In this document: one piece after another, positions 1 to 9,105 of the stretch | Layout of the letters: every line of letters begins with the position of its first letter | Position numbering within the stretch: the stretch's first letter is position 1 | Translations under genes and position numbers: made by a program | The notes under the pieces: model-generated | Told to the model about the DNA's origin: nothing | Database searches by the model: none | The model's input: the letters and a program-made list of their open reading frames with translations, nothing else | Assembly: GCF_020707265.1 (NCBI RefSeq) | Contig: NZ_JAJFEQ010000003.1 | Span: forward strand, 248,001-312,000 | From: Massilia sp. IC2-477 | GTDB taxonomy: Bacteria; Pseudomonadota; Gammaproteobacteria; Burkholderiales; Burkholderiaceae_D | DNA length: 64,000 nucleotides | Direction of reading: 5' to 3'

Positions 1-1650
1 GCCTACAAGACCCTGAGCGTCTCGTTCAAGGGCTGGCGCGACTATGTCAACTTCGAGTTCGGCAACCCGCTCAAGGGCGGCTCGGCCGGCGCCGAAGTCT
101 CGCCCGAGCTGCTGGGCGTCGGCTACATCATCGGCCCGCGCATCGCGCTGACGATGGCGGCCGGTGGCGTGCTGTCCTATCTGCTCCTGATCCCGATGAT
201 CAAGTTTTTCGGTGACCTGCTCACCGTGCCGCTGGCGCCGGCCACCACCCTGATCCGCGACATGGGTCCGGACGATATCCGCAACGCCTATGTGCTGTAC
301 ATCGGCGCGGGCGCCGTGGCGGCGGGTGGCCTGATCTCGTTGGTGCGCTCGATGCCGACCATCTGGAAGGGCCTGACCGGTGGCCTGTCCGGTATCGGGA
401 AAGGCTCCGCGGCCGATAAGTCGAAGCGCACTGACCAGGACATTCCGCTCAAGTGGGTGTTCATCGGCTGCCTGGCCATCATCGCGGTCATTACCGTCGC
501 CACCCCGCTGCACATGAACCTGCTGGGTGCGCTGCTGATCCTGGTGTTCGGCTTCCTGTTCGCTACCGTGTCCTCGCGCCTGACCGGCGAAGTCGGTTCT
601 TCCTCGAACCCGATTTCGGGCATGGCCGTGGCCACGCTGCTGTTCACCTGCCTGATCTTCCTGGTGATGGGCTGGACCGGCGGGCGCTACTACGTCACGG
701 CCTTGTCGGTCGGCGCCATCGTCTGCATTGCCGCCAGCAACGCCGGCACCACCTCGCAGGACCTGAAGACCGGCTTCCTGGTCGGCTCGACGCCGCGCCT
801 GCAGCAGTACGCGATCCTGTGCGGCGCCTTTGCCTCGGCCCTGATCCTGGGCCCGATCCTGCTGAAACTGAACGAAGCGGGCACCGTCTATGTGCCGGCG
901 GCCCAGGTGGCGCCCGGCCTCACCGTGGACGCCTCGAAGCTCACCGAGACTGCGAGGCTAGCGGGCCCGCAGGCGGCGACCGACAGCAAGACCTACAAGG
1001 TGTGGCAGAAGAGCGATACCGCGGGTGGCCCGGCCGGCAAGTATCTGGTGGCGGACGACGGCAAGCTGGCCTACCTGGTCGACCCGGGCATCAACGGCAC
1101 CCACAAGGTCCGTCCGGACGGCACCGAAGTGAAGAAGTACGACGCGCCCAAGGCCGTGCTCATGTCCTACATCATCAAGGGCATCCTCGACCAGCAGCTG
1201 CCCTGGACCCTGGTGCTGTTCGGCGTAATGATCTCGGTGGTGCTGGAGATGGCGGGCGTGCACGCGCTGGCCTTCTCGGTGGGTGTCTACCTGCCGCTGG
1301 TCTCGACCCTGCCGATCGCGATCGGCGGCCTGGTACGCTGGGTGGCGGACCGCCGCAACAACAGGCTGCCGCAGTTTGCAAAGCTGAACGAGGAAGAGCG
1401 CCAGGCAGCCGGCGACCGCAGCTCGGGCACCTTGCTGGCCTCGGGCTATATCGCGGGCGGCGCGCTGGCCGGCATCATCATTGCGATCACGGCCGGCGTG
1501 CTCACCGACTTCGACAGCCGCATGGCCAAGTGGGCCGAAGCCTCGAACCCCTTCTTTGCGGGGCCGGATTCGCACCTGCTGACCCTGATCCCGTATGCCT
1601 TGATCATCGCGCTGCTGTACTGGGTGGCCCGGGAAAAGGCGCAGCGCTAA
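1..1650 (+). CDS. OPT family oligopeptide transporter (5' end outside window)
   Basis: The frame is open from the first base of the window to the TAA at 1648-1650, giving about 549 C-terminal residues. The visible part is strongly hydrophobic with many membrane segments. A hydrophilic stretch from about residue 300 to 375 separates two membrane blocks. The phrase GGLIS before a loop, and the run of late helices ending in VAREKAQR, fit the OPT (oligopeptide/metal-chelate) superfamily. These are inner-membrane symporters that import small peptides. The substrate cannot be told from sequence. The N-terminus and promoter lie upstream of the window. A strong hairpin terminator follows immediately. 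A second, unrelated peptide transporter (POT family) lies 2 kb downstream. Confidence 0.85.
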   Translation, partial: AYKTLSVSFKGWRDYVNFEFGNPLKGGSAGAEVSPELLGVGYIIGPRIALTMAAGGVLSYLLLIPMIKFFGDLLTVPLAPATTLIRDMGPDDIRNAYVLYIGAGAVAAGGLISLVRSMPTIWKGLTGGLSGIGKGSAADKSKRTDQDIPLKWVFIGCLAIIAVITVATPLHMNLLGALLILVFGFLFATVSSRLTGEVGSSSNPISGMAVATLLFTCLIFLVMGWTGGRYYVTALSVGAIVCIAASNAGTTSQDLKTGFLVGSTPRLQQYAILCGAFASALILGPILLKLNEAGTVYVPAAQVAPGLTVDASKLTETARLAGPQAATDSKTYKVWQKSDTAGGPAGKYLVADDGKLAYLVDPGINGTHKVRPDGTEVKKYDAPKAVLMSYIIKGILDQQLPWTLVLFGVMISVVLEMAGVHALAFSVGVYLPLVSTLPIAIGGLVRWVADRRNNRLPQFAKLNEEERQAAGDRSSGTLLASGYIAGGALAGIIIAITAGVLTDFDSRMAKWAEASNPFFAGPDSHLLTLIPYALIIALLYWVAREKAQR

Positions 1651-1654
1651 AAGC

Positions 1655-1682
1655 ACATGGCCCGGAGCAATCCGGGCCATGT
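1655..1682. terminator. Bidirectional hairpin terminator between OPT gene and SDR gene
   Basis: There is a perfect 12-bp stem (1655-1666 with 1671-1682) closed by a GCAA tetraloop. Short T runs follow on both strands (TTT on plus, TTTT on minus). It sits between two convergent genes. Confidence 0.8.
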
Positions 1683-1698
1683 TTGTATCCAGGCTGCC

Positions 1699-2616
1699 TT
1701 AGATGAAGGCCAGGTCGTGATGCCGGATCACGTCCTCCAGCCATTCCTTGCTATGGCCGAAACGGTAGCCGAGCGCCTTGGCGCGCGCGGTGTCGAGCAC
1801 CAGGGGCGTGGCGAAATCGAAGGGCGAGAGCAGTCCCGGCGCCTGCGCGGCCACTTTCAGGCTGCGCGGGGTTTCGTCGAGCACGTCGGCGATCCGCGCG
1901 TGCAGTTCGCAGGCCGACAGGGCGCCGTCGGAGGCGGCATTGACCGGGCCACGGAAGTCCTGCATGCCGGCCCAGGCAAGGAAATCGGCTGCTTCCTGGG
2001 CTTCCATGAACGAGACCCTGGCTGCAGCGTCGGCGTAGCGCAGGGTGCCTTTCATGCGCACCAGGTCGACATAGTGGGCCAGGCGGCCGGTGAAGTCTTC
2101 CGGCCCGCCCAGTACGTGGGCCAGGCGCACGGTCGCCAGCGGCAGGCTGCCGTCGCGCACCAGGTAGGCCTCGGCCTGCACCTTGCCGGCCACGTAGCTT
2201 TCGATCGCGCGCGCCGGGTCGTGCCACGGATACGTCGTGTCGATCGGCTGCGCCAGTACCGGCAGGTCGCTTTCGCGGAAGGCCTCGCGCGGAGCGGCCT
2301 CGCGGTAGGCATCGATGGTGGAAGTCATGACATAGCGTCCGACCTTGCCGGCGAAGACGCGTACCGAGATCGCGGCGTCCAGCGGCGAATAGCACATCTG
2401 GTCGTAGACGACGTCGAAACGGGCGTCGCGGAAGGCGTTGCGCATCGCATGTTCGTTGCGGCGGTCGACGCGGATGCGCGCGATCCGCTTGCCGAACGGG
2501 TCCGGAGCGTAGCCGCGGGTGGCAATGGTCACGCTGTGGCCCGCGCGCAGCAGGCGCTGGACGAGGAGTTTGCCGAAATAACGGGTACCGCCGATCACCA
2601 GTATATTTTTTGGCAT
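1699..2616 (-). CDS. NAD(P)-dependent epimerase/dehydratase family protein (SDR)
   Basis: This 305-residue protein has an N-terminal Rossmann nucleotide-binding motif GGTRYFG at residues 9-15 and a candidate SDR catalytic pair Tyr141-xxx-Lys145 (YVAGK). The GGTRYFG variant is the one seen in atypical extended SDRs, which resemble nucleotide-sugar epimerases and reductases. The cytoplasmic substrate is unknown. The start at 2616 has AAGGA upstream. The gene is divergent from a LysR regulator, with about 100 bp between them, so that regulator may control it; this is inference. Nothing looks truncated. Confidence 0.8.
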   Translation of the reverse strand: MPKNILVIGGTRYFGKLLVQRLLRAGHSVTIATRGYAPDPFGKRIARIRVDRRNEHAMRNAFRDARFDVVYDQMCYSPLDAAISVRVFAGKVGRYVMTSTIDAYREAAPREAFRESDLPVLAQPIDTTYPWHDPARAIESYVAGKVQAEAYLVRDGSLPLATVRLAHVLGGPEDFTGRLAHYVDLVRMKGTLRYADAAARVSFMEAQEAADFLAWAGMQDFRGPVNAASDGALSACELHARIADVLDETPRSLKVAAQAPGLLSPFDFATPLVLDTARAKALGYRFGHSKEWLEDVIRHHDLAFI

Positions 2617-2640
2617 GACTTTTCCTTATTGGATCGAGTA

Positions 2641-2663
2641 TATTTTCTGCAAAGCAGCAAAAA
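2641..2663. promoter_or_regulatory. Small palindrome in the SDR/LysR divergent promoter region
   Basis: The element CTGCAAAGCAG (2647-2657) is a perfect inverted repeat. It lies in an AT-richer stretch between two divergent starts and has the T-N11-A spacing typical of LysR sites. A TATACT-like -10 for the leftward gene lies beside it. This is a weak call. Confidence 0.3.
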
Positions 2664-2721
2664 CCTTCAACCGAGAAAAAGTACAGACGTTGAATAAGAA
2701 AAACTTATGCATGGAGGCGGC

Positions 2722-3621
2722 ATGAAGCCGTTGCGAAGCCTGTCGGGCCTGATCGACTTCGACTGCGCCGCGCGGTGGGGCAGCTTCAAGCTGGCCGCGC
2801 GCGAGCTGCACAAGACCCCTGCGGCGGTCAGCCTGCAGGTGAAGCAGCTCGAAGAAAACGTTGGCTTCCCGCTGTTTGTGCGCCATCCGCGCCACATCTC
2901 GCTGACCGAGAAGGGCCAGGAGCTGGCGATCGCCACCAGCCGCATGCTGGCCGACCTGCGCGCCAAGCTTGCGGCGCTGCAGCGGGGCGACGAAGAGGCC
3001 GTGCTGCGCATCTCGACCACGCATTCGTTCGCGATCAAGTGGCTGGTGCCGCGCATGCACCGCTTCACCAAGCTGTATCCGGAGCTCGATATCCGGATCG
3101 ATTCCAACGATGCGCCGGTCGACCTGCAGGCCGACAGTACCGACGTCGCGATCCGCTATGGCCAGGTAACCGAGGGCGATGCGACGGTGCTGTTCCGCGA
3201 GCGCCTGGTGCCGGTGTACAGCCCCGAGCTGCTGGGGCCCGGACAGGAGGCCTTGGGCCTGGCCGACCTGCCGCAGCATCACCTGCTGGTGGTGCAGTCG
3301 CCCGAGGCGTGGCTGCAGCTGCTCAACGAGAACCGCGCGCTCAAGGGCAAGTACGATTTTTCGCGCGTATACACGCACTGGGGCGTGCTGGTGCAGGCCG
3401 CGGTGGCGGGGCAGGGCGTGGCCCTGGTGCCCTACGGGATTGCGTTCGAGGACATCAAGTCGGGTGCGCTGAGGCAGATTCCGTGTAGGAGCGCGCGCTT
3501 CGAGAGCGGCTACCGTTTCCTGGTCAATCCGCACAAGGAGCACATGCTCAAGGTGCAGCGCTTCCGGGAGTGGATGGTGGCCGAGATGCGCGAGATGGAG
3601 GCGACCCTGGACCGGCGCTGA
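2722..3621 (+). CDS. LysR-family transcriptional regulator
   Basis: This is a 299-residue DNA-binding regulator. Residues 1-60 form the LysR winged helix-turn-helix (FKLAARELHKTPAAVSLQVK, then the LFVRHPRHISLTEKG wing). The rest is the two-lobed periplasmic-binding-protein-like effector domain. The N-terminus and the effector-domain phrase STTHSFAIKWLVPRMHRF resemble the GcvA-like branch. I chose ATG 2722 because GGAGG lies at 2713-2717, just upstream. An in-frame ATG at 2707 would add five residues but would place that GGAGG inside the gene. It is divergent from the SDR gene, so autoregulation and SDR control are plausible inferences. The inducer is unknown. Confidence 0.88.
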   Translation: MKPLRSLSGLIDFDCAARWGSFKLAARELHKTPAAVSLQVKQLEENVGFPLFVRHPRHISLTEKGQELAIATSRMLADLRAKLAALQRGDEEAVLRISTTHSFAIKWLVPRMHRFTKLYPELDIRIDSNDAPVDLQADSTDVAIRYGQVTEGDATVLFRERLVPVYSPELLGPGQEALGLADLPQHHLLVVQSPEAWLQLLNENRALKGKYDFSRVYTHWGVLVQAAVAGQGVALVPYGIAFEDIKSGALRQIPCRSARFESGYRFLVNPHKEHMLKVQRFREWMVAEMREMEATLDRR

Positions 3622-3638
3622 TTCTGTCGGACGATACA

Positions 3639-3666
3639 AAAACGGCAGCCCGCGGGCTGCCGTTTT
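3639..3666. terminator. Bidirectional hairpin terminator between LysR and POT genes
   Basis: A 13-bp near-perfect stem (3639-3651 with 3654-3666) has AAAA on the left flank and TTTT on the right, so it works for both convergent genes. Confidence 0.9.
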
Positions 3667-3685
3667 CATTGGTAGGACTGCTTGA

Positions 3686-5185
3686 TTACTTCACGCCGTG
3701 CATCAGTTTCTGGATGAGCGGTGCGAGGAGGAACAGCAGCACGCCGCCGCCCAGCAGGATCCAGAAGCCGAAGGTGTAGCCGTCCAGGGCCGAGGCCACC
3801 GACATGCCGCTCTCGCCCGAGACGTGCGAGGCAAAGATGCCCGACAGGTTGTTGCCGATACCGGTCGACAGGAACCAGCCGCCCATGCCCAGGCCGACCA
3901 GGCGGGTCGGCGCCAGCTTGGTCACCATCGACAGGCCGATTGGCGACAAGCACAGCTCACCGATCGACTGGATCACGTAGACCATGAACAGGGTCCAGAA
4001 CGGGATCTTGCCCTGGTCGTCGATCAGCTGGGTCAGTGCGTACATCAGCAGGCCGAAGGCGAGGCCGTTGAAGATGATGCCGAGGCCGAACTTGCGCGGG
4101 ATCGACGGGTTCACGTTGCGCTTGCCCATGGCGACCCAGATCGCAGCGATGATCGGCGCAAATACGATGATGGCCACCGAGTTAACCGACTGGAACCAGG
4201 CCACCGGGAAGATCTTCTCGCCGAAGTTACGGTTGACGATCTGGTCGGCCAGGAAGGTGAAGGAGCTGCCTGCCTGTTCGAAGAAGCACCAGAACAGGAT
4301 GTTGAAGAAGAAGATGATCATCATGGCGATGGTCTTGTCGCGCGACACCTTGCCTTCGCGGACGCCTTCGACGATCAGCATCAGGGCCAGGATGATGAAC
4401 AGGATCGACAGCACGATCTGCAGGTTGGCGGCGCCGGCCTGCAGCAGCAGATAGACGCCCGGGATCACCACCAGCGAGCCGACGATGACACCGATCAGGC
4501 GCTTCGGGCTGGCCAGTTCACCGACCGGGGCGCCGATGCCCTTGAGCTGCTTGCGGCCGATGTAGAACCAGACCAGTGCGATCAGCATGCCCACGCCCGA
4601 GGCGAAGAACACCGCCTTGTAGGCCGGGAAGGCGCCATCGCTCAGACGCTCTGCCAGTTCACCAGTAATGATCGGTGCGAAGAAAGCGCCGGCATTGATG
4701 CCCATGTAGAAGATGGTGAAGCCCGAATCGCGACGGGTGTCGTTCAGCGCGTACAGCTGGCCAACCATGGCCGAGATGTTCGGCTTGAACATGCCGTTGC
4801 CGACGATGATGGTTGCCAGGCCGAGCTTGAAGATGTCCTGGTTCGGCAGGGTGATCATGAACAGGCCGGCTGCCATGAAGATCGCGCCGACGAGGATCGA
4901 ACGCTGGTAGCCGATGACGCGGTCGGCAATGAAGCCGCCGAACACGGCGCCGGCATACACCAGCGCCAGGTAGGAACCGTAGGTCAGGTTGGCGTCGGCC
5001 TGGCCGACGGCATTGCCGCCGTAGAACTGGGCGACGATGTAGAGCACCAGGGCCCAACGGATGCCGTAGAACGCGAAGCGTTCCCAGAACTCGGTCATGA
5101 ACAGCATCCACAACGGAGCTGGATGGCCCATGATCTGCTTGAATTCTGGGATCGGTCCCTTGGCTGAAGTAGCTGCACCGCTCAT
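3686..5185 (-). CDS. POT/PTR2-family proton-dependent peptide transporter
   Basis: This is a 499-residue major-facilitator protein of usual length for bacterial di/tripeptide:H+ symporters (DtpA-D type). The hallmark ExxER motif is intact (EFWERFAFYG, residues 32-41), followed by the PTR2 helix-1 and helix-2 pattern. Further POT features are the FYMGINAGAFFAPI segment in helix 5 and the LSPIGLSMVTKLAP segment late in the protein. It imports small peptides across the inner membrane. The leftward gene has its own long upstream region (5186-5442) shared with ppnN. An inverted repeat lies about 45 bp upstream of its start. Confidence 0.93.
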   Translation of the reverse strand: MSGAATSAKGPIPEFKQIMGHPAPLWMLFMTEFWERFAFYGIRWALVLYIVAQFYGGNAVGQADANLTYGSYLALVYAGAVFGGFIADRVIGYQRSILVGAIFMAAGLFMITLPNQDIFKLGLATIIVGNGMFKPNISAMVGQLYALNDTRRDSGFTIFYMGINAGAFFAPIITGELAERLSDGAFPAYKAVFFASGVGMLIALVWFYIGRKQLKGIGAPVGELASPKRLIGVIVGSLVVIPGVYLLLQAGAANLQIVLSILFIILALMLIVEGVREGKVSRDKTIAMMIIFFFNILFWCFFEQAGSSFTFLADQIVNRNFGEKIFPVAWFQSVNSVAIIVFAPIIAAIWVAMGKRNVNPSIPRKFGLGIIFNGLAFGLLMYALTQLIDDQGKIPFWTLFMVYVIQSIGELCLSPIGLSMVTKLAPTRLVGLGMGGWFLSTGIGNNLSGIFASHVSGESGMSVASALDGYTFGFWILLGGGVLLFLLAPLIQKLMHGVK

Positions 5186-5229
5186 GCGGTTCCTCCCGAA
5201 ATGTAGTTATCTGACTTGGTGGTTTTGTA

Positions 5230-5273
5230 TGGAATTGCCATATGCACGGAAATTCCAGTTGGCACGCATTTTA
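5230..5273 (-). promoter_or_regulatory. Inverted repeat and -10-like hexamer upstream of the POT transporter
   Basis: TGGAATT (5230-5236) and AATTCCA (5251-5257) form a 7-bp inverted repeat with a 14-bp spacer, 45 bp upstream of the POT start. A TAAAAT hexamer lies on the minus strand at 5273-5268. This could be an operator and promoter. No regulator is identified. Confidence 0.3.
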
Positions 5274-5442
5274 GTGTAAATCGGTCATCGCAAGCGAACT
5301 TTTTCTGGATGTGGTATTGACGGCCGAAAACGGGACGATTTGCCTATGAGCCTTGTCCCAATCGGGGCGCAAAAGCTTGCGCTTTGGCGTATATTGGCAA
5401 CCAGGCCAGTCCGTTTTACCGTTCGAAAGGGATAACAAAACC

Positions 5443-6813
5443 ATGACCCATGAAGTAATCGACGCACTCATCTCTCCGGAAGGCCGCCTCGAAGTCCTGT
5501 CGAAAGCCGAAGTCGCCAAGCTGCTCGACACCAGCAAGAGCGGTTTGTACGATATCTTCCGCAAATGCGCGCTCGCCGTGCTCAATTCCGGCAGCTCGAT
5601 CGACGATGGCAAGGAACTGCTGGAACGCTACCGCGATTTCGATATCAGCATTCTCCAGCGCGAGCGCGGCATCAAGCTCGACATCCGCAGCGCGCCGGCC
5701 CACGCCTTCGTGGACGGCAAAATGATCCGCGGTATCCACGAGCACCTGTTCTCGGTGCTGCGCGATATCGTCTACGTCCATTTCGAAGTCACCGACAATC
5801 CGAAATTCGACCTGAACCGCCCGGAAGGCATTACCGACGCGGTGTTCCATATCCTGCGCAATGCCAACGTGTTCCAGCCGCAGCGCAATCCGAACATGGT
5901 CGTGTGCTGGGGCGGCCATTCGATCAACCGGGTCGAATACAACTACACCAAGGAAGTCGGCTACGCGCTCGGTCTGCGCGAGCTCGATATCTGCACCGGC
6001 TGCGGCCCGGGCGCCATGAAGGGCCCGATGAAGGGCGCAGCGATCGGCCATTCGAAGCAGCGCATCAAGGGTGGACGCTATCTCGGCATTTCCGAACCGG
6101 GCATCATCGCCGCCGAATCGCCGAATCCGATCGTGAACGACCTGGTGATCATGCCGGATATCGAAAAGCGCCTCGAAGCCTTTGTGCGCACCGGTCACGG
6201 CATCATCGTGTTCCCGGGCGGCGCCGGCACCGCCGAGGAAATCCTGTATATCCTCGGTCTCCTGCTGCATCCGGAAAACGCCGAAATGCCTTTCCCGCTG
6301 ATCTTTACCGGTCCGGCGACGGCGCGCGCGTATTTCGAGCAGATCGACCAGTTCATCGGCCTGACGCTCGGCGCCCAGGCGCAGAAGCGCTACAAGATCA
6401 TCATCGACGATCCGGACGCGGTGGCGCAGGAAATGTATGCCGGCATCAAGATGGTGCGCGAATTCCGCAAGGCGCACAGCGATGCCTATTACTTCAACTG
6501 GCGCCTGAAGATCGATCCGGAATTCCAGAAGCCCTTCCGTCCGACCCACGAAAACATGCGCAACCTGAAACTGCACCGCAACCAGGAATCGCACGAGCTG
6601 GCGGCCAACCTGCGCCGCGCATTCTCGGGCATCGTGGCCGGCAACGTGAAGGAAGAGGGCATCCGCGTGATCGAGCAACACGGCAAGTACGAGATCTTCG
6701 GCGAAAGCGCCATCATGGGACCGATGGATGCGCTGCTGGCCTCGTTCGTGGAACAGAGTCGCATGAAACTGCCGGGCAAGGCCTATACGCCTTGCTACAC
6801 CGTGGTCCAATAA
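5443..6813 (+). CDS. ppnN: Pyrimidine/purine nucleotide 5'-monophosphate nucleosidase (LOG family)
   Basis: This 456-residue protein is collinear with E. coli PpnN (YgdH, 454 residues), a cytoplasmic (p)ppGpp-binding enzyme that splits nucleoside monophosphates into base and ribose-5-phosphate. The N-terminal domain (LSKAEVAKLLDTS, CALAVLNSG) and C-terminal domain (LRRAFSGIVAGNVKEEGIR) flank the central LOG fold. The LOG motif PGGAGTAEE is at residues 258-266, and CTGCGPGAMKGPMKGAA marks the catalytic region. I chose ATG 5443 because its N-terminus aligns with the family. An in-frame ATG 90 bp upstream gives an unrelated extension. A purine-rich AAGGGA precedes the chosen start. A strong terminator follows. 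Confidence 0.93.
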   Translation: MTHEVIDALISPEGRLEVLSKAEVAKLLDTSKSGLYDIFRKCALAVLNSGSSIDDGKELLERYRDFDISILQRERGIKLDIRSAPAHAFVDGKMIRGIHEHLFSVLRDIVYVHFEVTDNPKFDLNRPEGITDAVFHILRNANVFQPQRNPNMVVCWGGHSINRVEYNYTKEVGYALGLRELDICTGCGPGAMKGPMKGAAIGHSKQRIKGGRYLGISEPGIIAAESPNPIVNDLVIMPDIEKRLEAFVRTGHGIIVFPGGAGTAEEILYILGLLLHPENAEMPFPLIFTGPATARAYFEQIDQFIGLTLGAQAQKRYKIIIDDPDAVAQEMYAGIKMVREFRKAHSDAYYFNWRLKIDPEFQKPFRPTHENMRNLKLHRNQESHELAANLRRAFSGIVAGNVKEEGIRVIEQHGKYEIFGESAIMGPMDALLASFVEQSRMKLPGKAYTPCYTVVQ

Positions 6814-6828
6814 ACCCATCCGGACGAA

Positions 6829-6859
6829 AAAAAAGGCAGCCTTGCAGGCTGCCTTTTTT
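6829..6859. terminator. Bidirectional terminator between ppnN and lysS
   Basis: A 14-bp stem (6829-6842 with 6846-6859) combines an A6/T6 base with a GGCAGCCT/AGGCTGCC core and a 3-nt loop. It is a rho-independent design for both convergent transcripts. Confidence 0.92.
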
Positions 6860-6875
6860 ATTCGATGCTTGATGC

Positions 6876-8414
6876 TCAGTCTTCCTTGCGCAGGTGCGGG
6901 AACAGCAGCACGTCGCGGATATTCGGCGAATCGGTGATCAGCATCATCAGGCGGTCGATGCCGATGCCGCAGCCGCCGGCCGGCGGCATGCCGTATTCCA
7001 GCGCGCGGATGTAGTCGGCGTCGAAGTACATCGCTTCGTCGTCGCCGGCTTCCTTGGCGGCCACCTGGGACAGGAAGCGCGCGGCCTGGTCTTCCGGATC
7101 GTTCAGCTCCGAGAAGCCATTGGCGATCTCGCGGCCCACCATGAACAGCTCGAAGCGCTCGGTGATGCCTTCGCGGCTGTCCGATGCGCGCGCCAGCGGC
7201 GACACTTCGACCGGGTAGTCGATGATGAAGGTCGGCTCCCACAGCAGGGCTTCGGCGGTCTCTTCGAACAGCGCCAGCTGCAGCGCGCCCAGGCCTGCGT
7301 TGGCGAAGGGCTTCACGCCGAACTTCGTTTTGAGTTCCTGCTTGATGAACTCGGCGTCGTTCAGCTGCACCGAGGTGTAGCCCGGCGCGTACTTGTCGAT
7401 CGCCTCGACGATGGTCAGGCGCTGGAAGGGCTTGGACAGGTCCAGCTCGCGGCCGCCGTAGGTCAGCACGGCGCTGCCGTTCGAATCGATCGCCGCCTGG
7501 CGGATTACCTGTTCGGTGAAGTCCATGATCCACTTGTAGTCGGTGTAGGCCGCATAGAATTCCATCATCGTGAATTCCGGGTTGTGACGGACCGACACGC
7601 CTTCGTTGCGGAAGTTGCGGTTGATCTCGAACACGCGGTCGAAACCGCCCACCACCAGGCGCTTCAGGTACAGCTCGGGCGCGATGCGCAGGTACATTTC
7701 CATGTCGAGCGCGTTGTGGTGGGTGATGAACGGCTTGGCCGCGGCGCCGCCCGGGATCGGGTGCAGCATCGGGGTCTCGACTTCCATGAAACCGTGCTTC
7801 TCCATGAAGCGGCGCATCGACGACATCGCGGCGGTACGCGCCTTGAAGGTGCGGCGCGTTTCTTCGTTCATGATCAGGTCGACGTAGCGCTGGCGGTACT
7901 TGGTCTCCTGGTCGGCGAGGCCGTGAAACTTGTCCGGCAGCGGGCGCAGGGCCTTGGAGATCAGGCGCAGCTTGGTGACCTTGATGGTCAGCTCTTCGAC
8001 CTTGGTCTTGAACAGCGTGCCCTCGACGCCCAGGATGTCGCCCAGGTCGTAGCTGCGCAGCGCTTCCATGGCTTCTTCGCCGGCGCTGTCGACGGTGATG
8101 TAGATCTGGATGCGGCCGCTCGCCATCAGGCCCGAGCTGTCCTGCAGGGTCGCGAACGCGGCCTTCTTGCCCGCTTCGCGGCGCAGCATCATGCGGCCGG
8201 CCAGCGTCACTGCCACCGGCTCGGCTTCCAGCTCTTCGCGGCTCTTGCCGCCATGGGTTTCGACCAGGTCCGCCGCCTTGTCCTGCGGGACGAAGTCGTT
8301 CGGGAAGGGATTGCCCTGCTGGCGCAGCGCGGCCAGCTTGGCGCGGCGCTCGGCCATGATCTTGTTTTCGTCGTGCGCCACGACGGGCGACTGGTCTTGG
8401 TTTTCCGTAGTCAT
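6876..8414 (-). CDS. lysS: Lysine--tRNA ligase (class II)
   Basis: This 512-residue enzyme charges tRNA-Lys in the cytoplasm. The N-terminal OB-fold anticodon-binding domain (about 70-180) is followed by the class II catalytic core. Motif 2 is [20 protein letters not shown] and motif 3 is [11 protein letters not shown] near the C-terminus. Length matches E. coli LysS (505). It is the last gene of a leftward operon that begins with prfB. As in many proteobacteria, lysS lies downstream of prfB, but here a HAD-phosphatase gene is inserted between them, with 25 bp separating it from lysS. Confidence 0.97.
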   Translation of the reverse strand: MTTENQDQSPVVAHDENKIMAERRAKLAALRQQGNPFPNDFVPQDKAADLVETHGGKSREELEAEPVAVTLAGRMMLRREAGKKAAFATLQDSSGLMASGRIQIYITVDSAGEEAMEALRSYDLGDILGVEGTLFKTKVEELTIKVTKLRLISKALRPLPDKFHGLADQETKYRQRYVDLIMNEETRRTFKARTAAMSSMRRFMEKHGFMEVETPMLHPIPGGAAAKPFITHHNALDMEMYLRIAPELYLKRLVVGGFDRVFEINRNFRNEGVSVRHNPEFTMMEFYAAYTDYKWIMDFTEQVIRQAAIDSNGSAVLTYGGRELDLSKPFQRLTIVEAIDKYAPGYTSVQLNDAEFIKQELKTKFGVKPFANAGLGALQLALFEETAEALLWEPTFIIDYPVEVSPLARASDSREGITERFELFMVGREIANGFSELNDPEDQAARFLSQVAAKEAGDDEAMYFDADYIRALEYGMPPAGGCGIGIDRLMMLITDSPNIRDVLLFPHLRKED

Positions 8415-8439
8415 GATTGGATAGCAGTTCTTGTTTGGT

Positions 8440-9102
8440 TCAGGCGAACAGCAGTTCGGCCTTCAGTTCGGAGAAGTCGCGCACGATGGCGATGACGTTG
8501 TCGAACGCGGTAAACGCGTCGCGCGGCAGGGTGGTTGTCAGGACCACGCAGCGCATGCCGGCGCGGCGCGCCGCTTCCACGCCCAGCGGTGCGTCTTCGA
8601 ACACGATGCAGTGTTCGGGCGCCACGCCGCACAGCTCGGCCGCTTTCAGGAACACGTCCGGGTGCGGCTTGCCGCGCGCAACATCGGTAGCGCCGACGAT
8701 GGCGTCGAAGTGCTTGCGCAGGTCCAGGCCGTCGAGGGTGAACTCGACGTTGGCCGGCGGCGCCGCGGTGCCGACGGCCAGCTTGACGCCGTTCGCTTTC
8801 GCCTGCGCGATCAGCCTGTCGAAGCCGTCGACCGTCTTGCGGTGCGGCGCGTACAGCTCGCGGTAGACCGATTCCTTCTCGTGGTTCAGCGCCGCGACCT
8901 CGTCATCGAGCAGGTTCGCCCCCAGGTAGCTGCGGATGATCTCGCCGCCCTGGCGGCCAGCCGTCGCCCGGAAGAATTCGTCCGGGTCGATGGCCTGCCC
9001 ACGGCGCTCGAAGAAGGTGATCCACGAGTCGGTGTGGAAGGCCATGTTGTCGACGATGGTGCCGTCCATGTCGAACAGGAAGGCACGTGGGATTGTCGTC
9101 AT
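8440..9102 (-). CDS. HAD-superfamily hydrolase, beta-phosphoglucomutase-like
   Basis: This 220-residue cytoplasmic phosphatase or phosphomutase has the HAD nucleophile motif FDMDGT (Asp11 and Asp13). A helical cap domain follows (residues about 18-85), then [13 protein letters not shown] as the motif II region and [16 protein letters not shown] as motif IV with acidic metal ligands. This is the GS/PGMB-type layout with an alpha-helical cap. The substrate is not predictable; sugar phosphates are common in this group. The gene starts 3 bp downstream of the prfB stop and ends 25 bp upstream of lysS, so it is almost certainly co-transcribed with translation genes. Confidence 0.88.
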   Translation of the reverse strand: MTTIPRAFLFDMDGTIVDNMAFHTDSWITFFERRGQAIDPDEFFRATAGRQGGEIIRSYLGANLLDDEVAALNHEKESVYRELYAPHRKTVDGFDRLIAQAKANGVKLAVGTAAPPANVEFTLDGLDLRKHFDAIVGATDVARGKPHPDVFLKAAELCGVAPEHCIVFEDAPLGVEAARRAGMRCVVLTTTLPRDAFTAFDNVIAIVRDFSELKAELLFA

Positions 9103-9105
9103 CGC

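Noticed and set aside
3698-5167. Long plus-strand frame opposite the POT transporter
   Set aside because: It is dominated by Asp/His/Gln/Ala, with no recognisable domain. The opposite strand encodes a complete transporter with the ExxER motif.
5416-7533. Long minus-strand frame spanning ppnN and the lysS end
   Set aside because: It crosses a strong terminator and two well-recognised genes, and shows only shadow composition.
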